NCBI RefSeq assembly: GCF_022682495.2
Contig: NW_026527522.1
Coordinates: 62,001-126,000 of the forward strand
DNA length: 64,000 nucleotides
Origin: Desmodus rotundus
Lineage: Eukaryota; Chordata; Mammalia; Chiroptera; Phyllostomidae
Reading direction: 5' to 3'
The notes under the pieces were generated by a model. The model searched no databases and was not told the origin of the DNA. It was given only the letters and a program-made list of their open reading frames with translations. A program made the translations under genes and the position numbers. This document shows positions 34,929-48,511 of the stretch, one piece after another (within the stretch, counting starts at the first letter, position 1; each line of letters starts with the position of its first letter).

Positions 34929-36869
34929 TAAGAGTCTTTCTCGGCTCAAACTGCCCCACCCTGCCCCGAGGCGGTAAACTTGCACCGAGACGCTTCTACT
35001 CTCTAAAGTCTGGGCTGAACTTTGCGAGAAGGGACCGTGTGCGATGCGACCTGGGTCCCACAGAGCTCGAACCCCCCCCTCCCCGTGAAGGGATCCGCGG
35101 CCTGTGGTCCTTGGTGTCCGCAAAAGGCATTCACCTGCGGAGAACCTGGGCCCAGGTGAGCGGGACCAGGCCCCGCGGCAGGAGCCTGGGGAGGCCACTG
35201 GAGCCATGGGGGCCAGGGCTGGGCATTTTCCCGGGTGCTCTCTCGGGTCCCAGGCGCCCTCTCTCGCCCGGGGAGTGCCCACGCCGTCCCTTGACCCCCG
35301 CAGGACGCCTGCATCCCGCCATAAGCGGCCCAACTCCTCCATGGAGCCGGGACACATGGGGCCGGGGTGCGAGCAACTGGCCTACGTGGCGGCCAACCCG
35401 CAGACCCCTCCGTCCTGTCCCCACCACTGCGAAGATCCCCCTGTTCTTCCATCCGTAAAGGGGTCCCCCTTTACGGATGGAAGAACAGGGGGGAGGCCCC
35501 CAGGAGATGGCTTTTGTCCGAGCCGCGGCTGGGTGGTTTCGGGCCAGGAGGCGGGGCCGCGCAGGCGCAAGCAGGCCCCACCCCAAGAGCATCCCTCCGG
35601 GCAACGTGCCCCCCCACCCCTTGAGATATCAGGCCAGGTTCACAGGGTCCCTGGGCCGGTGTCAGAGTTAAGGGAAGCCCTCACTGCCACCCAGAGGACC
35701 GCGCGTTTTCCCGTGGACCACACTTCCCAGCAGCTCTCCCACCCCCGCCGAGGCAGAGTGCCAGGGAAGAACTAGGGACCTGGGGCCGGGAAGAGGAGCC
35801 GGCCACGGCTCCGCGCCAGGTGGAGCGGGTCCGGGCGGGCGGGCGGGCGGGCGGGACCCTCGTCCACGGACCGGTTCTCCCGTGGGGAGTCTGGCCCTGT
35901 GCCCCGCCTGGGAGGCTAAGAGCCTTGCTTCGCCTGCAACGCCCCCACCCTGCCACAAGGCGGCAGACTTGGACCCAGCCGCTTCAACCCTCCAGTCTGT
36001 GCGGAACCACCCAAAAATGGAGTGTGACCGCTGCGACCTCAGTCCCCCAGAGCTCGAAGCCCCACCTCTGTGAGGGAATCGGCGGCCTCCTGTCCTCGGC
36101 GTCCGCAAAAGGCATTCACCTGCGGTGAACCTGGGCCTCGGGCGAGCAGGGCCAGGCCCCATGGTAGGAGCCCGGGGAGGCAATGGCAGCCTCTGCGGCC
36201 AGGCCTCGGGCTCTCCCCGGGGCTCTCTCGGGGCACGGGCACCCTCTCTCGCCTGGAGAGTGCCCACGCCGTCCCTTGAGCCCCGCGAGACACCTGCCTC
36301 CCGTGATAAGAGGCCCCCTGCCTCCGTGGAGCTTGGAACTCTGGGGCCGGGCTGCGGGTCACTGGGCTAAGTGGCTGGAAAGGCGCAGACCCCTCCGTCC
36401 CGACCGCCCAACTGCGAAGGACAGGGGGGAGGCCCCCAGGAGATGGCTTTTGTCAGAGCCGCGGCTGGCCGGTTTCGGGCCAAGACGCGGGACCCGGCAG
36501 GCTCAGGGCAGGCAGCCCCACCAGAAGCCTCCCTCGGGGCAACGGGCCCCACCCCGGACATATCAGGCCTGCTTCACAGGGTCCCTGGGGTCGTGTCCCG
36601 TGGAACTGGAAGCTCTCCCCGCCACCCAGAGGTCCGATCCTTTTCCCGTGGACCACACTTGCCAGCCCGTCTCCCACCCCGCCGGAGGCAGAGTGCCGGG
36701 GAAGAACTAGGGACCTGGGGCCGGGAAGAGGGGCCGGCCACGGTTCCGGGCCAGGCGGGGGGGGGGGGGGGGGGCGGGGGGCGGGGGGGGGGGGCCCGGG
36801 CAGGCCGGACCCACGCCCAGGGACCGGGTCTCGCGGGGGGGTCTTGGGCCTGAGACCTGCCTGGGGGGC
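34929..36869 (+). repeat. Macrosatellite unit 19
   Basis: 1941 bp, the same length as its counterpart unit 3, with the 488T variant found in no other unit. Poly-G tract 36757-36794. Confidence 0.95.
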
Positions 36870-38810
36870 TAAGAGTCTTTCTCGGCTCAAACGGCCCCAC
36901 CCTGCCCCGAGGCGGTAAACTTGCACCGAGACGCTTCTACTCTCTAAAGTCTGGGCTGAACTTTGCGAGAAGGGACCGTGTGCGATGCGACCTGGGTCCC
37001 ACAGAGCTCGAACCCCCCCCTCCCCGTGAAGGGATCCGCGGCCTGTGGTCCTTGGTGTCCGCAAAAGGCATTCACCTGCGGAGAACCTGGGCCCAGGTGA
37101 GCGGGACCAGGCCCCGCGGCAGGAGCCTGGGGAGGCCACTGGAGCCATGGGGGCCAGGGCTGGGCATTTTCCCGGGTGCTCTCTCGGGTCCCAGGCGCCC
37201 TCTCTCGCCCGGGGAGTGCCCACGCCGTCCCTTGACCCCCGCAGGACGCCTGCATCCCGCCATAAGCGGCCCAACTCCTCCATGGAGCCGGGACACATGG
37301 GGCCGGGGTGCGAGCAACTGGCCTACGTGGCGGCAAACCCGCAGACCCCTCCGTCCCGTCCCCACCACTGCGAAGATCCCCCTGTTCTTCCATCCGTAAA
37401 GGGGTCCCCCTTTACGGATGGAAGAACAGGGGGGAGGCCCCCAGGAGATGGCTTTTGTCCGAGCCGCGGCTGGGTGGTTTCGGGCCAGGAGGCGGGGCCG
37501 CGCAGGCGCAAGCAGGCCCCACCCCAAGAGCATCCCTCCGGGCAACGTGCCCCCCCACCCCTTGAGATATCAGGCCAGGTTCACAGGGTCCCTGGGCCGG
37601 TGTCAGAGTTAAGGGAAGCCCTCACTGCCACCCAGAGGACCGCGCGTTTTCCCGTGGACCACACATCCCAGCAGCTCTCCCACCCCCGCCGAGGCAGAGT
37701 GCCAGGGAAGAACTAGGGACCTGGGGCCGGGAAGAGGAGCCGGCCACGGCTCCGCGCCAGGTGGAGCGGGTCCGGGCGGGCGGGCGGGCGGGCGGGACCC
37801 TCGTCCACGGACCGGTTCTCCCGTGGGGAGTCTGGCCCTGTGCCCCGCCTGGGAGGCTAAGAGCCTTGCTTCGCCTGCAACGCCCCCACCCTGCCACAAG
37901 GCGGCAGACTTGGACCCAGCCGCTTCAACCCTCCAGTCTGTGCGGAACCACCCAAAAATGGAGTGTGACCGCTGCGACCTCAGTCCCCCAGAGCTCGAAG
38001 CCCCACCTCTGTGAGGGAATCGGCGGCCTCCTGTCCTCGGCGTCCGCAAAAGGCATTCACCTGCGGTGAACCTGGGCCTCGGGCGAGCAGGGCCAGGCCC
38101 CATGGTAGGAGCCCGGGGAGGCAATGGCAGCCTCTGCGGCCAGGCCTCGGGCTCTCCCCGGGGCTCTCTCGGGGCACGGGCACCCTCTCTCGCCTGGAGA
38201 GTGCCCACGCCGTCCCTTGAGCCCCGCGAGACACCTGCCTCCCGTGATAAGAGGCCCCCTGCCTCCGTGGAGCTTGGAACTCTGGGGCCGGGCTGCGGGT
38301 CACTGGGCAAAGTGGCTGGAAAGGCGCAGACCCCTCCGTCCCGACCGCCCAACTGCGAAGGACAGGGGGGAGGCCCCCAGGAGATGGCTTTTGTCAGAGC
38401 CGCGGCTGGCCGGTTTCGGGCCAAGACGCGGGACCCGGCAGGCTCAGGGCAGGCAGCCCCACCAGAAGCCTCCCTCGGGGCAACGGGCCCCACCCCGGAC
38501 ATATCAGGCCTGCTTCACAGGGTCCCTGGGGTCGTGTCCCGTGGAACTGGAAGCTCTCCCCGCCACCCAGAGGTCCGATCCTTTTCCCGTGGACCACACT
38601 TGCCAGCCCGTCTCCCACCCCGCCGGAGGCAGAGTGCCGGGGAAGAACTAGGGACCTGGGGCCGGGAAGAGGGGCCGGCCACGGTTCCGGGCCAGGCGGG
38701 GGGGGGGGGGGGGGCGGGGGGCGGGGGGGGGGGGGCCCGGGCAGGCCGGACCCACGCCCAGGGACCGGGTCTCGCGGGGGGGTCTTGGGCCTGAGACCTG
38801 CCTGGGGGGC
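36870..38810 (+). repeat. Macrosatellite unit 20
   Basis: 1941 bp, the same length as its counterpart unit 4, with 24G, 466A, 796A and 1440A. Poly-G tract 38698-38735. Confidence 0.95.
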
Positions 38811-40749
38811 TAAGAGTCTTTCTCGGCTCAAACTGCCCCACCCTGCCCCGAGGCGGTAAACTTGCACCGAGACGCTTCTACTCTCTAAAGTCTGGGCTGA
38901 ACTTTGCGAGAAGGGACCGTGTGCGATGCGACCTGGGTCCCACAGAGCTCGAACCCCCCCCTCCCCGTGAAGGGATCCGCGGCCTGTGGTCCTTGGTGTC
39001 CGCAAAAGGCATTCACCTGCGGAGAACCTGGGCCCAGGTGAGCGGGACCAGGCCCCGCGGCAGGAGCCTGGGGAGGCCACTGGAGCCATGGGGGCCAGGG
39101 CTGGGCATTTTCCCGGGTGCTCTCTCGGGTCCCAGGCGCCCTCTCTCGCCCGGGGAGTGCCCACGCCGTCCCTTGACCCCCGCAGGACGCCTGCATCCCG
39201 CCATAAGCGGCCCAACTCCTCCATGGAGCCGGGACACATGGGGCCGGGGTGCGAGCAACTGGCCTACGTGGCGGCCAACCCGCAGACCCCTCCGTCCCGT
39301 CCCCACCACTGCGAAGATCCCCCTGTTCTTCCATCCGTAAAGGGGTCCCCCTTTACGGATGGAAGAACAGGGGGGAGGCCCCCAGGAGATGGCTTTTGTC
39401 CGAGCCGCGGCTGGGTGGTTTCGGGCCAGGAGGCGGGGCCGCGCAGGCGCAAGCAGGCCCCACCCCAAGAGCATCCCTCCGGGCAACGTGCCCCCCCACC
39501 CCTTGAGATATCAGGCCAGGTTCACAGGGTCCCTGGGCCGGTGTCAGAGTTAAGGGAAGCCCTCACTGCCACCCAGAGGACCGCGCGTTTTCCCGTGGAC
39601 CACACTTCCCAGCAGCTCTCCCACCCCCGCCGAGGCAGAGTGCCAGGGAAGAACTAGGGACCTGGGGCCGGGAAGAGGAGCCGGCCACGGCTCCGCGCCA
39701 GGTGGAGCGGGTCCGGGCGGGCGGGCGGGCGGGCGGGACCCTCGTCCACGGACCGGTTCTCCCGTGGGGAGTCTGGCCCTGTGCCCCGCCTGGGAGGCTA
39801 AGAGCCTTGCTTCGCCTGCAACGCCCCCACCCTGCCACAAGGCGGCAGACTTGGACCCAGCCGCTTCAACCCTCCAGTCTGTGCGGAACCACCCAAAAAT
39901 GGAGTGTGACCGCTGCGACCTCAGTCCCCCAGAGCTCGAAGCCCCACCTCTGTGAGGGAATCGGCGGCCTCCTGTCCTCGGCGTCCGCAAAAGGCATTCA
40001 CCTGCGGTGAACCTGGGCCTCGGGCGAGCAGGGCCAGGCCCCATGGTAGGAGCCCGGGGAGGCAATGGCAGCCTCTGCGGCCAGGCCTCGGGCTCTCCCC
40101 GGGGCTCTCTCGGGGCACGGGCACCCTCTCTCGCCTGGAGAGTGCCCACGCCGTCCCTTGAGCCCCGCGAGACACCTGCCTCCCGTGATAAGAGGCCCCC
40201 TGCCTCCGTGGAGCTTGGAACTCTGGGGCCGGGCTGCGGGTCACTGGGCTAAGTGGCTGGAAAGGCGCAGACCCCTCCGTCCCGACCGCCCAACTGCGAA
40301 GGACAGGGGGGAGGCCCCCAGGAGATGGCTTTTGTCAGAGCCGCGGCTGGCCGGTTTCGGGCCAAGACGCGGGACCCGGCAGGCTCAGGGCAGGCAGCCC
40401 CACCAGAAGCCTCCCTCGGGGCAACGGGCCCCACCCCGGACATATCAGGCCTGCTTCACAGGGTCCCTGGGGTCGTGTCCCGTGGAACTGGAAGCTCTCC
40501 CCGCCACCCAGAGGTCCGATCCTTTTCCCGTGGACCACACTTGCCAGCCCGTCTCCCACCCCGCCGGAGGCAGAGTGCCGGGGAAGAACTAGGGACCTGG
40601 GGCCGGGAAGAGGGGCCGGCCACGGTTCCGGGCCAGGCGGGGGGGGGGGGGGGGGCGGGGGGCGGGGGGGGGGGCCCGGGCAGGCCGGACCCACGCCCAG
40701 GGACCGGGTCTCGCGGGGGGGTCTTGGGCCTGAGACCTGCCTGGGGGGC
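38811..40749 (+). repeat. Macrosatellite unit 21
   Basis: 1939 bp with common bases throughout, as in unit 5. Poly-G tract 40639-40674. Confidence 0.95.
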
Positions 40750-42687
40750 TAAGAGTCTTTCTCGGCTCAAACTGCCCCACCCTGCCCCGAGGCGGTAAAC
40801 TTGCACCGAGACGCTTCTACTCTCTAAAGTCTGGGCTGAACTTTGCGAGAAGGGACCGTGTGCGATGCGACCTGGGTCCCACAGAGCTCGAACCCCCCCC
40901 TCCCCGTGAAGGGATCCGCGGCCTGTGGTCCTTGGTGTCCGCAAAAGGCATTCACCTGCGGAGAACCTGGGCCCAGGTGAGCGGGACCAGGCCCCGCGGC
41001 AGGAGCCTGGGGAGGCCACTGGAGCCATGGGGGCCAGGGCTGGGCATTTTCCCGGGTGCTCTCTCGGGTCCCAGGCGCCCTCTCTCGCCCGGGGAGTGCC
41101 CACGCCGTCCCTTGACCCCCGCAGGACGCCTGCATCCCGCCATAAGCGGCCCAACTCCTCCATGGAGCCGGGACACATGGGGCCGGGGTGCGAGCAACTG
41201 GCCTACGTGGCGGCCAACCCGCAGACCCCTCCGTCCCGTCCCCACCACTGCGAAGATCCCCCTGTTCTTCCATCCGTAAAGGGGTCCCCCTTTACGGATG
41301 GAAGAACAGGGGGGAGGCCCCCAGGAGATGGCTTTTGTCCGAGCCGCGGCTGGGTGGTTTCGGGCCAGGAGGCGGGGCCGCGCAGGCGCAAGCAGGCCCC
41401 ACCCCAAGAGCATCCCTCCGGGCAACGTGCCCCCCCACCCCTTGAGATATCAGGCCAGGTTCACAGGGTCCCTGGGCCGGTGTCAGAGTTAAGGGAAGCC
41501 CTCACTGCCACCCAGAGGACCGCGCGTTTTCCCGTGGACCACACTTCCCAGCAGCTCTCCCACCCCCGCCGAGGCAGAGTGCCAGGGAAGAACTAGGGAC
41601 CTGGGGCCGGGAAGAGGAGCCGGCCACGGCTCCGCGCCAGGTGGAGCGGGTCCGGGCGGGCGGGCGGGCGGGCGGGACCCTCGTCCACGGACCGGTTCTC
41701 CCGTGGGGAGTCTGGCCCTGTGCCCCGCCTGGGAGGCTAAGAGCCTTGCTTCGCCTGCAACGCCCCCACCCTGCCACAAGGCGGCAGACTTGGACCCAGC
41801 CGCTTCAACCCTCCAGTCTGTGCGGAACCACCCAAAAATGGAGTGTGACCGCTGCGACCTCAGTCCCCCAGAGCTCGAAGCCCCACCTCTGTGAGGGAAT
41901 CGGCGGCCTCCTGTCCTCGGCGTCCGCAAAAGGCATTCACCTGCGGTGAACCTGGGCCTCGGGCGAGCAGGGCCAGGCCCCATGGTAGGAGCCCGGGGAG
42001 GCAATGGCAGCCTCTGCGGCCAGGCCTCGGGCTCTCCCCGGGGCTCTCTCGGGGCACGGGCACCCTCTCTCGCCTGGAGAGTGCCCACGCCGTCCCTTGA
42101 GCCCCGCGAGACACCTGCCTCCCGTGATAAGAGGCCCCCTGCCTCCGTGGAGCTTGGAACTCTGGGGCCGGGCTGCGGGTCACTGGGCAAAGTGGCTGGA
42201 AAGGCGCAGACCCCTCCGTCCCGACCGCCCAACTGCGAAGGACAGGGGGGAGGCCCCCAGGAGATGGCTTTTGTCAGAGCCGCGGCTGGCCGGTTTCGGG
42301 CCAAGACGCGGGACCCGGCAGGCTCAGGGCAGGCAGCCCCACCAGAAGCCTCCCTCGGGGCAACGGGCCCCACCCCGGACATATCAGGCCTGCTTCACAG
42401 GGTCCCTGGGGTCGTGTCCCGTGGAACTGGAAGCTCTCCCCGCCACCCAGAGGTCCGATCCTTTTCCCGTGGACCACACTTGCCAGCCCGTCTCCCACCC
42501 CGCCGGAGGCAGAGTGCCGGGGAAGAACTAGGGACCTGGGGCCGGGAAGAGGGGCCGGCCACGGTTCCGGGCCAGGCGGGGGGGGGGGGGGGGGCGGGGG
42601 GCGGGGGGGGGGCCCGGGCAGCCCGGACCCACGCCCAGGGACCGGGTCTCGCGGGGGGGTCTTGGGCCTGAGACCTGCCTGGGGGGC
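40750..42687 (+). repeat. Macrosatellite unit 22
   Basis: 1938 bp with 1440A and 1873C, like unit 6 but without unit 6's private CACCAAGG. Poly-G tract 42578-42612. Confidence 0.95.
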
Positions 42688-44630
42688 TAAGAGTCTTTCT
42701 CGGCTCAAACTGCCCCACCCTGCCCCGAGGCGGTAAACTTGCACCGAGACGCTTCTACTCTCTAAAGTCTGGGCTGAACTTTGCGAGAAGGGACCGTGTG
42801 CGATGCGACCTGGGTCCCACAGAGCTCGAACCCCCCCCTCCCCGTGAAGGGATCCGCGGCCTGTGGTCCTTGGTGTCCGCAAAAGGCATTCACCTGCGGA
42901 GAACCTGGGCCCAGGTGAGCGGGACCAGGCCCCGCGGCAGGAGCCTGGGGAGGCCACTGGAGCCATGGGGGCCAGGGCTGGGCATTTTCCCGGGTGCTCT
43001 CTCGGGTCCCAGGCGCCCTCTCTCGCCCGGGGAGTGCCCACGCCGTCCCTTGACCCCCGCAGGACGCCTGCATCCCGCCATAAGCGGCCCAACTCCTCCA
43101 TGGAGCCGGGACACATGGGGCCGGGGTGCGAGCAACTGGCCTACGTGGCGGCCAACCCGCAGACCCCTCCGTCCCGTCCCCACCACTGCGAAGATCCCCC
43201 TGTTCTTCCATCCGTAAAGGGGTCCCCCTTTACGGATGGAAGAACAGGGGGGAGGCCCCCAGGAGATGGCTTTTGTCCGAGCCGCGGCTGGGTGGTTTCG
43301 GGCCAGGAGGCGGGGCCGCGCAGGCGCAAGCAGGCCCCACCCCAAGAGCATCCCTCCGGGCAACGTGCCCCCCCACCCCTTGAGATATCAGGCCAGGTTC
43401 ACAGGGTCCCTGGGCCGGTGTCAGAGTTAAGGGAAGCCCTCACTGCCACCCAGAGGACCGCGCGTTTTCCCGTGGACCACACTTCCCAGCAGCTCTCCCA
43501 CCCCCGCCGAGGCAGAGTGCCAGGGAAGAACTAGGGACCTGGGGCCGGGAAGAGGAGCCGGCCACGGCTCCGCGCCAGGTGGAGCGGGTCCGGGCGGGCG
43601 GGCGGGCGGGCGGGACCCTCGTCCACGGACCGGTTCTCCCGTGGGGAGTCTGGCCCTGTGCCCCGCCTGGGAGGCTAAGAGCCTTGCTTCGCCTGCAACG
43701 CCCCCACCCTGCCACAAGGCGGCAGACTTGGACCCAGCCGCTTCAACCCTCCAGTCTGTGCGGAACCACCCAAAAATGGAGTGTGACCGCTGCGACCTCA
43801 GTCCCCCAGAGCTCGAAGCCCCACCTCTGTGAGGGAATCGGCGGCCTCCTGTCCTCGGCGTCCGCAAAAGGCATTCACCTGCGGTGAACCTGGGCCTCGG
43901 GCGAGCAGGGCCAGGCCCCATGGTAGGAGCCCGGGGAGGCAATGGCAGCCTCTGCGGCCAGGCCTCGGGCTCTCCCCGGGGCTCTCTCGGGGCACGGGCA
44001 CCCTCTCTCGCCTGGAGAGTGCCCACGCCGTCCCTTGAGCCCCGCGAGACACCTGCCTCCCGTGATAAGAGGCCCCCTGCCTCCGTGGAGCTTGGAACTC
44101 TGGGGCCGGGCTGCGGGTCACTGGGCTAAGTGGCTGGAAAGGCGCAGACCCCTCCGTCCCGACCGCCCAACTGCGAAGGACAGGGGGGAGGCCCCCAGGA
44201 GATGGCTTTTGTCAGAGCCGCGGCTGGCCGGTTTCGGGCCAAGACGCGGGACCCGGCAGGCTCAGGGCAGGCAGCCCCACCAGAAGCCTCCCTCGGGGCA
44301 ACGGGCCCCACCCCGGACATATCAGGCCTGCTTCACAGGGTCCCTGGGGTCGTGTCCCGTGGAACTGGAAGCTCTCCCCGCCACCCAGAGGTCCGATCCT
44401 TTTCCCGTGGACCACACTTGCCAGCCCGTCTCCCACCCCGCCGGAGGCAGAGTGCCGGGGAAGAACTAGGGACCTGGGGCCGGGAAGAGGGGCCGGCCAC
44501 GGTTCCGGGCCAGGCGGGGGGGGGGGGGGGGGGGGCGGGGGGCGGGGGGGGGGGGCCCGGGCAGGCCGGACCCACGCCCAGGGACCGGGTCTCGCGGGGG
44601 GGTCTTGGGCCTGAGACCTGCCTGGGGGGC
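42688..44630 (+). repeat. Macrosatellite unit 23
   Basis: 1943 bp with common bases at the diagnostic sites. Poly-G tract 44516-44555. Confidence 0.95.
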
Positions 44631-46570
44631 TAAGAGTCTTTCTCGGCTCAAACTGCCCCACCCTGCCCCGAGGCGGTAAACTTGCACCGAGACGCTTCTA
44701 CTCTCTAAAGTCTGGGCTGAACTTTGCGAGAAGGGACCGTGTGCGATGCGACCTGGGTCCCACAGAGCTCGAACCCCCCCCTCCCCGTGAAGGGATCCGC
44801 GGCCTGTGGTCCTTGGTGTCCGCAAAAGGCATTCACCTGCGGAGAACCTGGGCCCAGGTGAGCGGGACCAGGCCCCGCGGCAGGAGCCTGGGGAGGCCAC
44901 TGGAGCCATGGGGGCCAGGGCTGGGCATTTTCCCGGGTGCTCTCTCGGGTCCCAGGCGCCCTCTCTCGCCCGGGGAGTGCCCACGCCGTCCCTTGACCCC
45001 CGCAGGACGCCTGCATCCCGCCATAAGCGGCCCAACTCCTCCATGGAGCCGGGACACATGGGGCCGGGGTGCGAGCAACTGGCCTACGTGGCGGCCAACC
45101 CGCAGACCCCTCCGTCCCGTCCCCACCACTGCGAAGATCCCCCTGTTCTTCCATCCGTAAAGGGGTCCCCCTTTACGGATGGAAGAACAGGGGGGAGGCC
45201 CCCAGGAGATGGCTTTTGTCCGAGCCGCGGCTGGGTGGTTTCGGGCCAGGAGGCGGGGCCGCGCAGGCGCAAGCAGGCCCCACCCCAAGAGCATCCCTCC
45301 GGGCAACGTGCCCCCCCACCCCTTGAGATATCAGGCCAGGTTCACAGGGTCCCTGGGCCGGTGTCAGAGTTAAGGGAAGCCCTCACTGCCACCCAGAGGA
45401 CCGCGCGTTTTCCCGTGGACCACACTTCCCAGCAGCTCTCCCACCCCCGCCGAGGCAGAGTGCCAGGGAAGAACTAGGGACCTGGGGCCGGGAAGAGGAG
45501 CCGGCCACGGCTCCGCGCCAGGTGGAGCGGGTCCGGGCGGGCGGGCGGGCGGGCGGGACCCTCGTCCACGGACCGGTTCTCCCGTGGGGAGTCTGGCCCT
45601 GTGCCCCGCCTGGGAGGCTAAGAGCCTTGCTTCGCCTGCAACGCCCCCACCCTGCCACAAGGCGGCAGACTTGGACCCAGCCGCTTCAACCCTCCAGTCT
45701 GTGCGGAACCACCCAAAAATGGAGTGTGACCGCTGCGACCTCAGTCCCCCAGAGCTCGAAGCCCCACCTCTGTGAGGGAATCGGCGGCCTCCTGTCCTCG
45801 GCGTCCGCAAAAGGCATTCACCTGCGGTGAACCTGGGCCTCGGGCGAGCAGGGCCAGGCCCCATGGTAGGAGCCCGGGGAGGCAATGGCAGTCTCTGCGG
45901 CCAGGCCTCGGGCTCTCCCCGGGGCTCTCTCGGGGCACGGGCACCCTCTCTCGCCTGGAGAGTGCCCACGCCGTCCCTTGAGCCCCGCGAGACACCTGCC
46001 TCCCGTGATAAGAGGCCCCCTGCCTCCGTGGAGCTTGGAACTCTGGGGCCGGGCTGCGGGTCACTGGGCTAAGTGGCTGGAAAGGCGCAGACCCCTCCGT
46101 CCCGACCGCCCAACTGCGAAGGACAGGGGGGAGGCCCCCAGGAGATGGCTTTTGTCAGAGCCGCGGCTGGCCGGTTTCGGGCCAAGACGCGGGACCCGGC
46201 AGGCTCAGGGCAGGCAGCCCCACCAGAAGCCTCCCTCGGGGCAACGGGCCCCACCCCGGACATATCAGGCCTGCTTCACAGGGTCCCTGGGGTCGTGTCC
46301 CGTGGAACTGGAAGCTCTCCCCGCCACCCAGAGGTCCGATCCTTTTCCCGTGGACCACACTTGCCAGCCCGTCTCCCACCCCGCCGGAGGCAGAGTGCCG
46401 GGGAAGAACTAGGGACCTGGGGCCGGGAAGAGGGGCCGGCCACGGTTCCGGGCCAGGCGGGGGGGGGGGGGGGGGGCGGGGGGCGGGGGGGGGGGCCCGG
46501 GCAGGCCGGACCCACGCCCAGGGACCGGGTCTCGCGGGGGGGTCTTGGGCCTGAGACCTGCCTGGGGGGC
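44631..46570 (+). repeat. Macrosatellite unit 24
   Basis: 1940 bp with 1262T, shared only with unit 11. Poly-G tract 46459-46495. Confidence 0.95.
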
Positions 46571-48511
46571 TAAGAGTCTTTCTCGGCTCAAACTGCCCCA
46601 CCCTGCCCCGAGGCGGTAAACTTGCACCGAGACGCTTCTACTCTCTAAAGTCTGGGCTGAACTTTGCGAGAAGGGACCGTGTGCGATGCGACCTGGGTCC
46701 CACAGAGCTCGAACCCCCCCCTCCCCGTGAAGGGATCCGCGGCCTGTGGTCCTTGGTGTCCGCAAAAGGCATTCACCTGCGGAGAACCTGGGCCCAGGTG
46801 AGCGGGACCAGGCCCCGCGGCAGGAGCCTGGGGAGGCCACTGGAGCCATGGGGGCCAGGGCTGGGCATTTTCCCGGGTGCTCTCTCGGGTCCCAGGCGCC
46901 CTCTCTCGCCCGGGGAGTGCCCACGCCATCCCTTGACCCCCGCAGGACGCCTGCATCCCGCCATAAGCGGCCCAACTCCTCCATGGAGCCGGGACACATG
47001 GGGCCGGGGTGCGAGCAACTGGCCTACGTGGCGGCCAACCCGCAGACCCCTCCGTCCCGTCCCCACCACTGCGAAGATCCCCCTGTTCTTCCATCCGTAA
47101 AGGGGTCCCCCTTTACGGATGGAAGAACAGGGGGGAGGCCCCCAGGAGATGGCTTTTGTCCGAGCCGCGGCTGGGTGGTTTCGGGCCAGGAGGCGGGGCC
47201 GCGCAGGCGCAAGCAGGCCCCACCCCAAGAGCATCCCTCCGGGCAACGTGCCCCCCCACCCCTTGAGATATCAGGCCAGGTTCACAGGGTCCCTGGGCCG
47301 GTGTCAGAGTTAAGGGAAGCCCTCACTGCCACCCAGAGGACCGCGCGTTTTCCCGTGGACCACACTTCCCAGCAGCTCTCCCACCCCCGCCGAGGCAGAG
47401 TGCCAGGGAAGAACTAGGGACCTGGGGCCGGGAAGAGGAGCCGGCCACGGCTCCGCGCCAGGTGGAGCGGGTCCGGGCGGGCGGGCGGGCGGGCGGGACC
47501 CTCGTCCACGGACCGGTTCTCCCGTGGGGAGTCTGGCCCTGTGCCCCGCCTGGGAGGCTAAGAGCCTTGCTTCGCCTGCAACGCCCCCACCCTGCCACAA
47601 GGCGGCAGACTTGGACCCAGCCGCTTCAACCCTCCAGTCTGTGCGGAACCACCCAAAAATGGAGTGTGACCGCTGCGACCTCAGTCCCCCAGAGCTCGAA
47701 GCCCCACCTCTGTGAGGGAATCGGCGGCCTCCTGTCCTCGGCGTCCGCAAAAGGCATTCACCTGCGGTGAACCTGGGCCTCGGGCGAGCAGGGCCAGGCC
47801 CCATGGTAGGAGCCCGGGGAGGCAATGGGCAGCCTCTGCGGCCAGGCCTCGGGCTCTCCCCGGGGCTCTCTCGGGGCACGGGCACCCTCTCTCGCCTGGA
47901 GAGTGCCCACGCCGTCCCTTGAGCCCCGCGAGACACCTGCCTCCCGTGATAAGAGGCCCCCTGCCTCCGTGGAGCTTGGAACTCTGGGGCCGGGCTGCGG
48001 GTCACTGGGCTAAGTGGCTGGAAAGGCGCAGACCCCTCCGTCCCGACCGCCCAACTGCGAAGGACAGGGGGGAGGCCCCCAGGAGATGGCTTTTGTCAGA
48101 GCCGCGGCTGGCCGGTTTCGGGCCAAGACGCGGGACCCGGCAGGCTCAGGGCAGGCAGCCCCACCAGAAGCCTCCCTCGGGGCAACGGGCCCCACCCCGG
48201 ACATATCAGGCCTGCTTCACAGGGTCCCTGGGGTCGTGTCCCGTGGAACTGGAAGCTCTCCCCGCCACCCAGAGGTCCGATCCTTTTCCCGTGGACCACA
48301 CTTGCCAGCCCGTCTCCCACCCCGCCGGAGGCAGAGTGCCGGGGAAGAACTAGGGACCTGGGGCCGGGAAGAGGGGCCGGCCACGGTTCCGGGCCAGGCG
48401 GGGGGGGGGGGGGGGGGCGGGGGGCGGGGGGGGGGGCCCGGGCAGGCCGGACCCACGCCCAGGGACCGGGTCTCGCGGGGGGGTCTTGGGCCTGAGACCT
48501 GCCTGGGGGGC
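46571..48511 (+). repeat. Macrosatellite unit 25
   Basis: 1941 bp with 358A like units 12 and 15. It has an extra G in CAATGGGCAGCC near 47826, an isolated indel that shifts the open frames. Poly-G tract 48400-48436. Confidence 0.95.

Larger units (their letters stand above)
32992..42687 (+). repeat. Five-unit segment duplicated 31 kb away (copy 2, units 18-22)
   Basis: This is the partner of units 2-6, with the same order of variant sets. The only noted differences are a few bases of poly-G length and unit 6's private CACCAAGG, so the duplication is recent. Unit 17 on the left does not match unit 1, and unit 23 on the right lacks unit 7's private variant. Confidence 0.9.
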
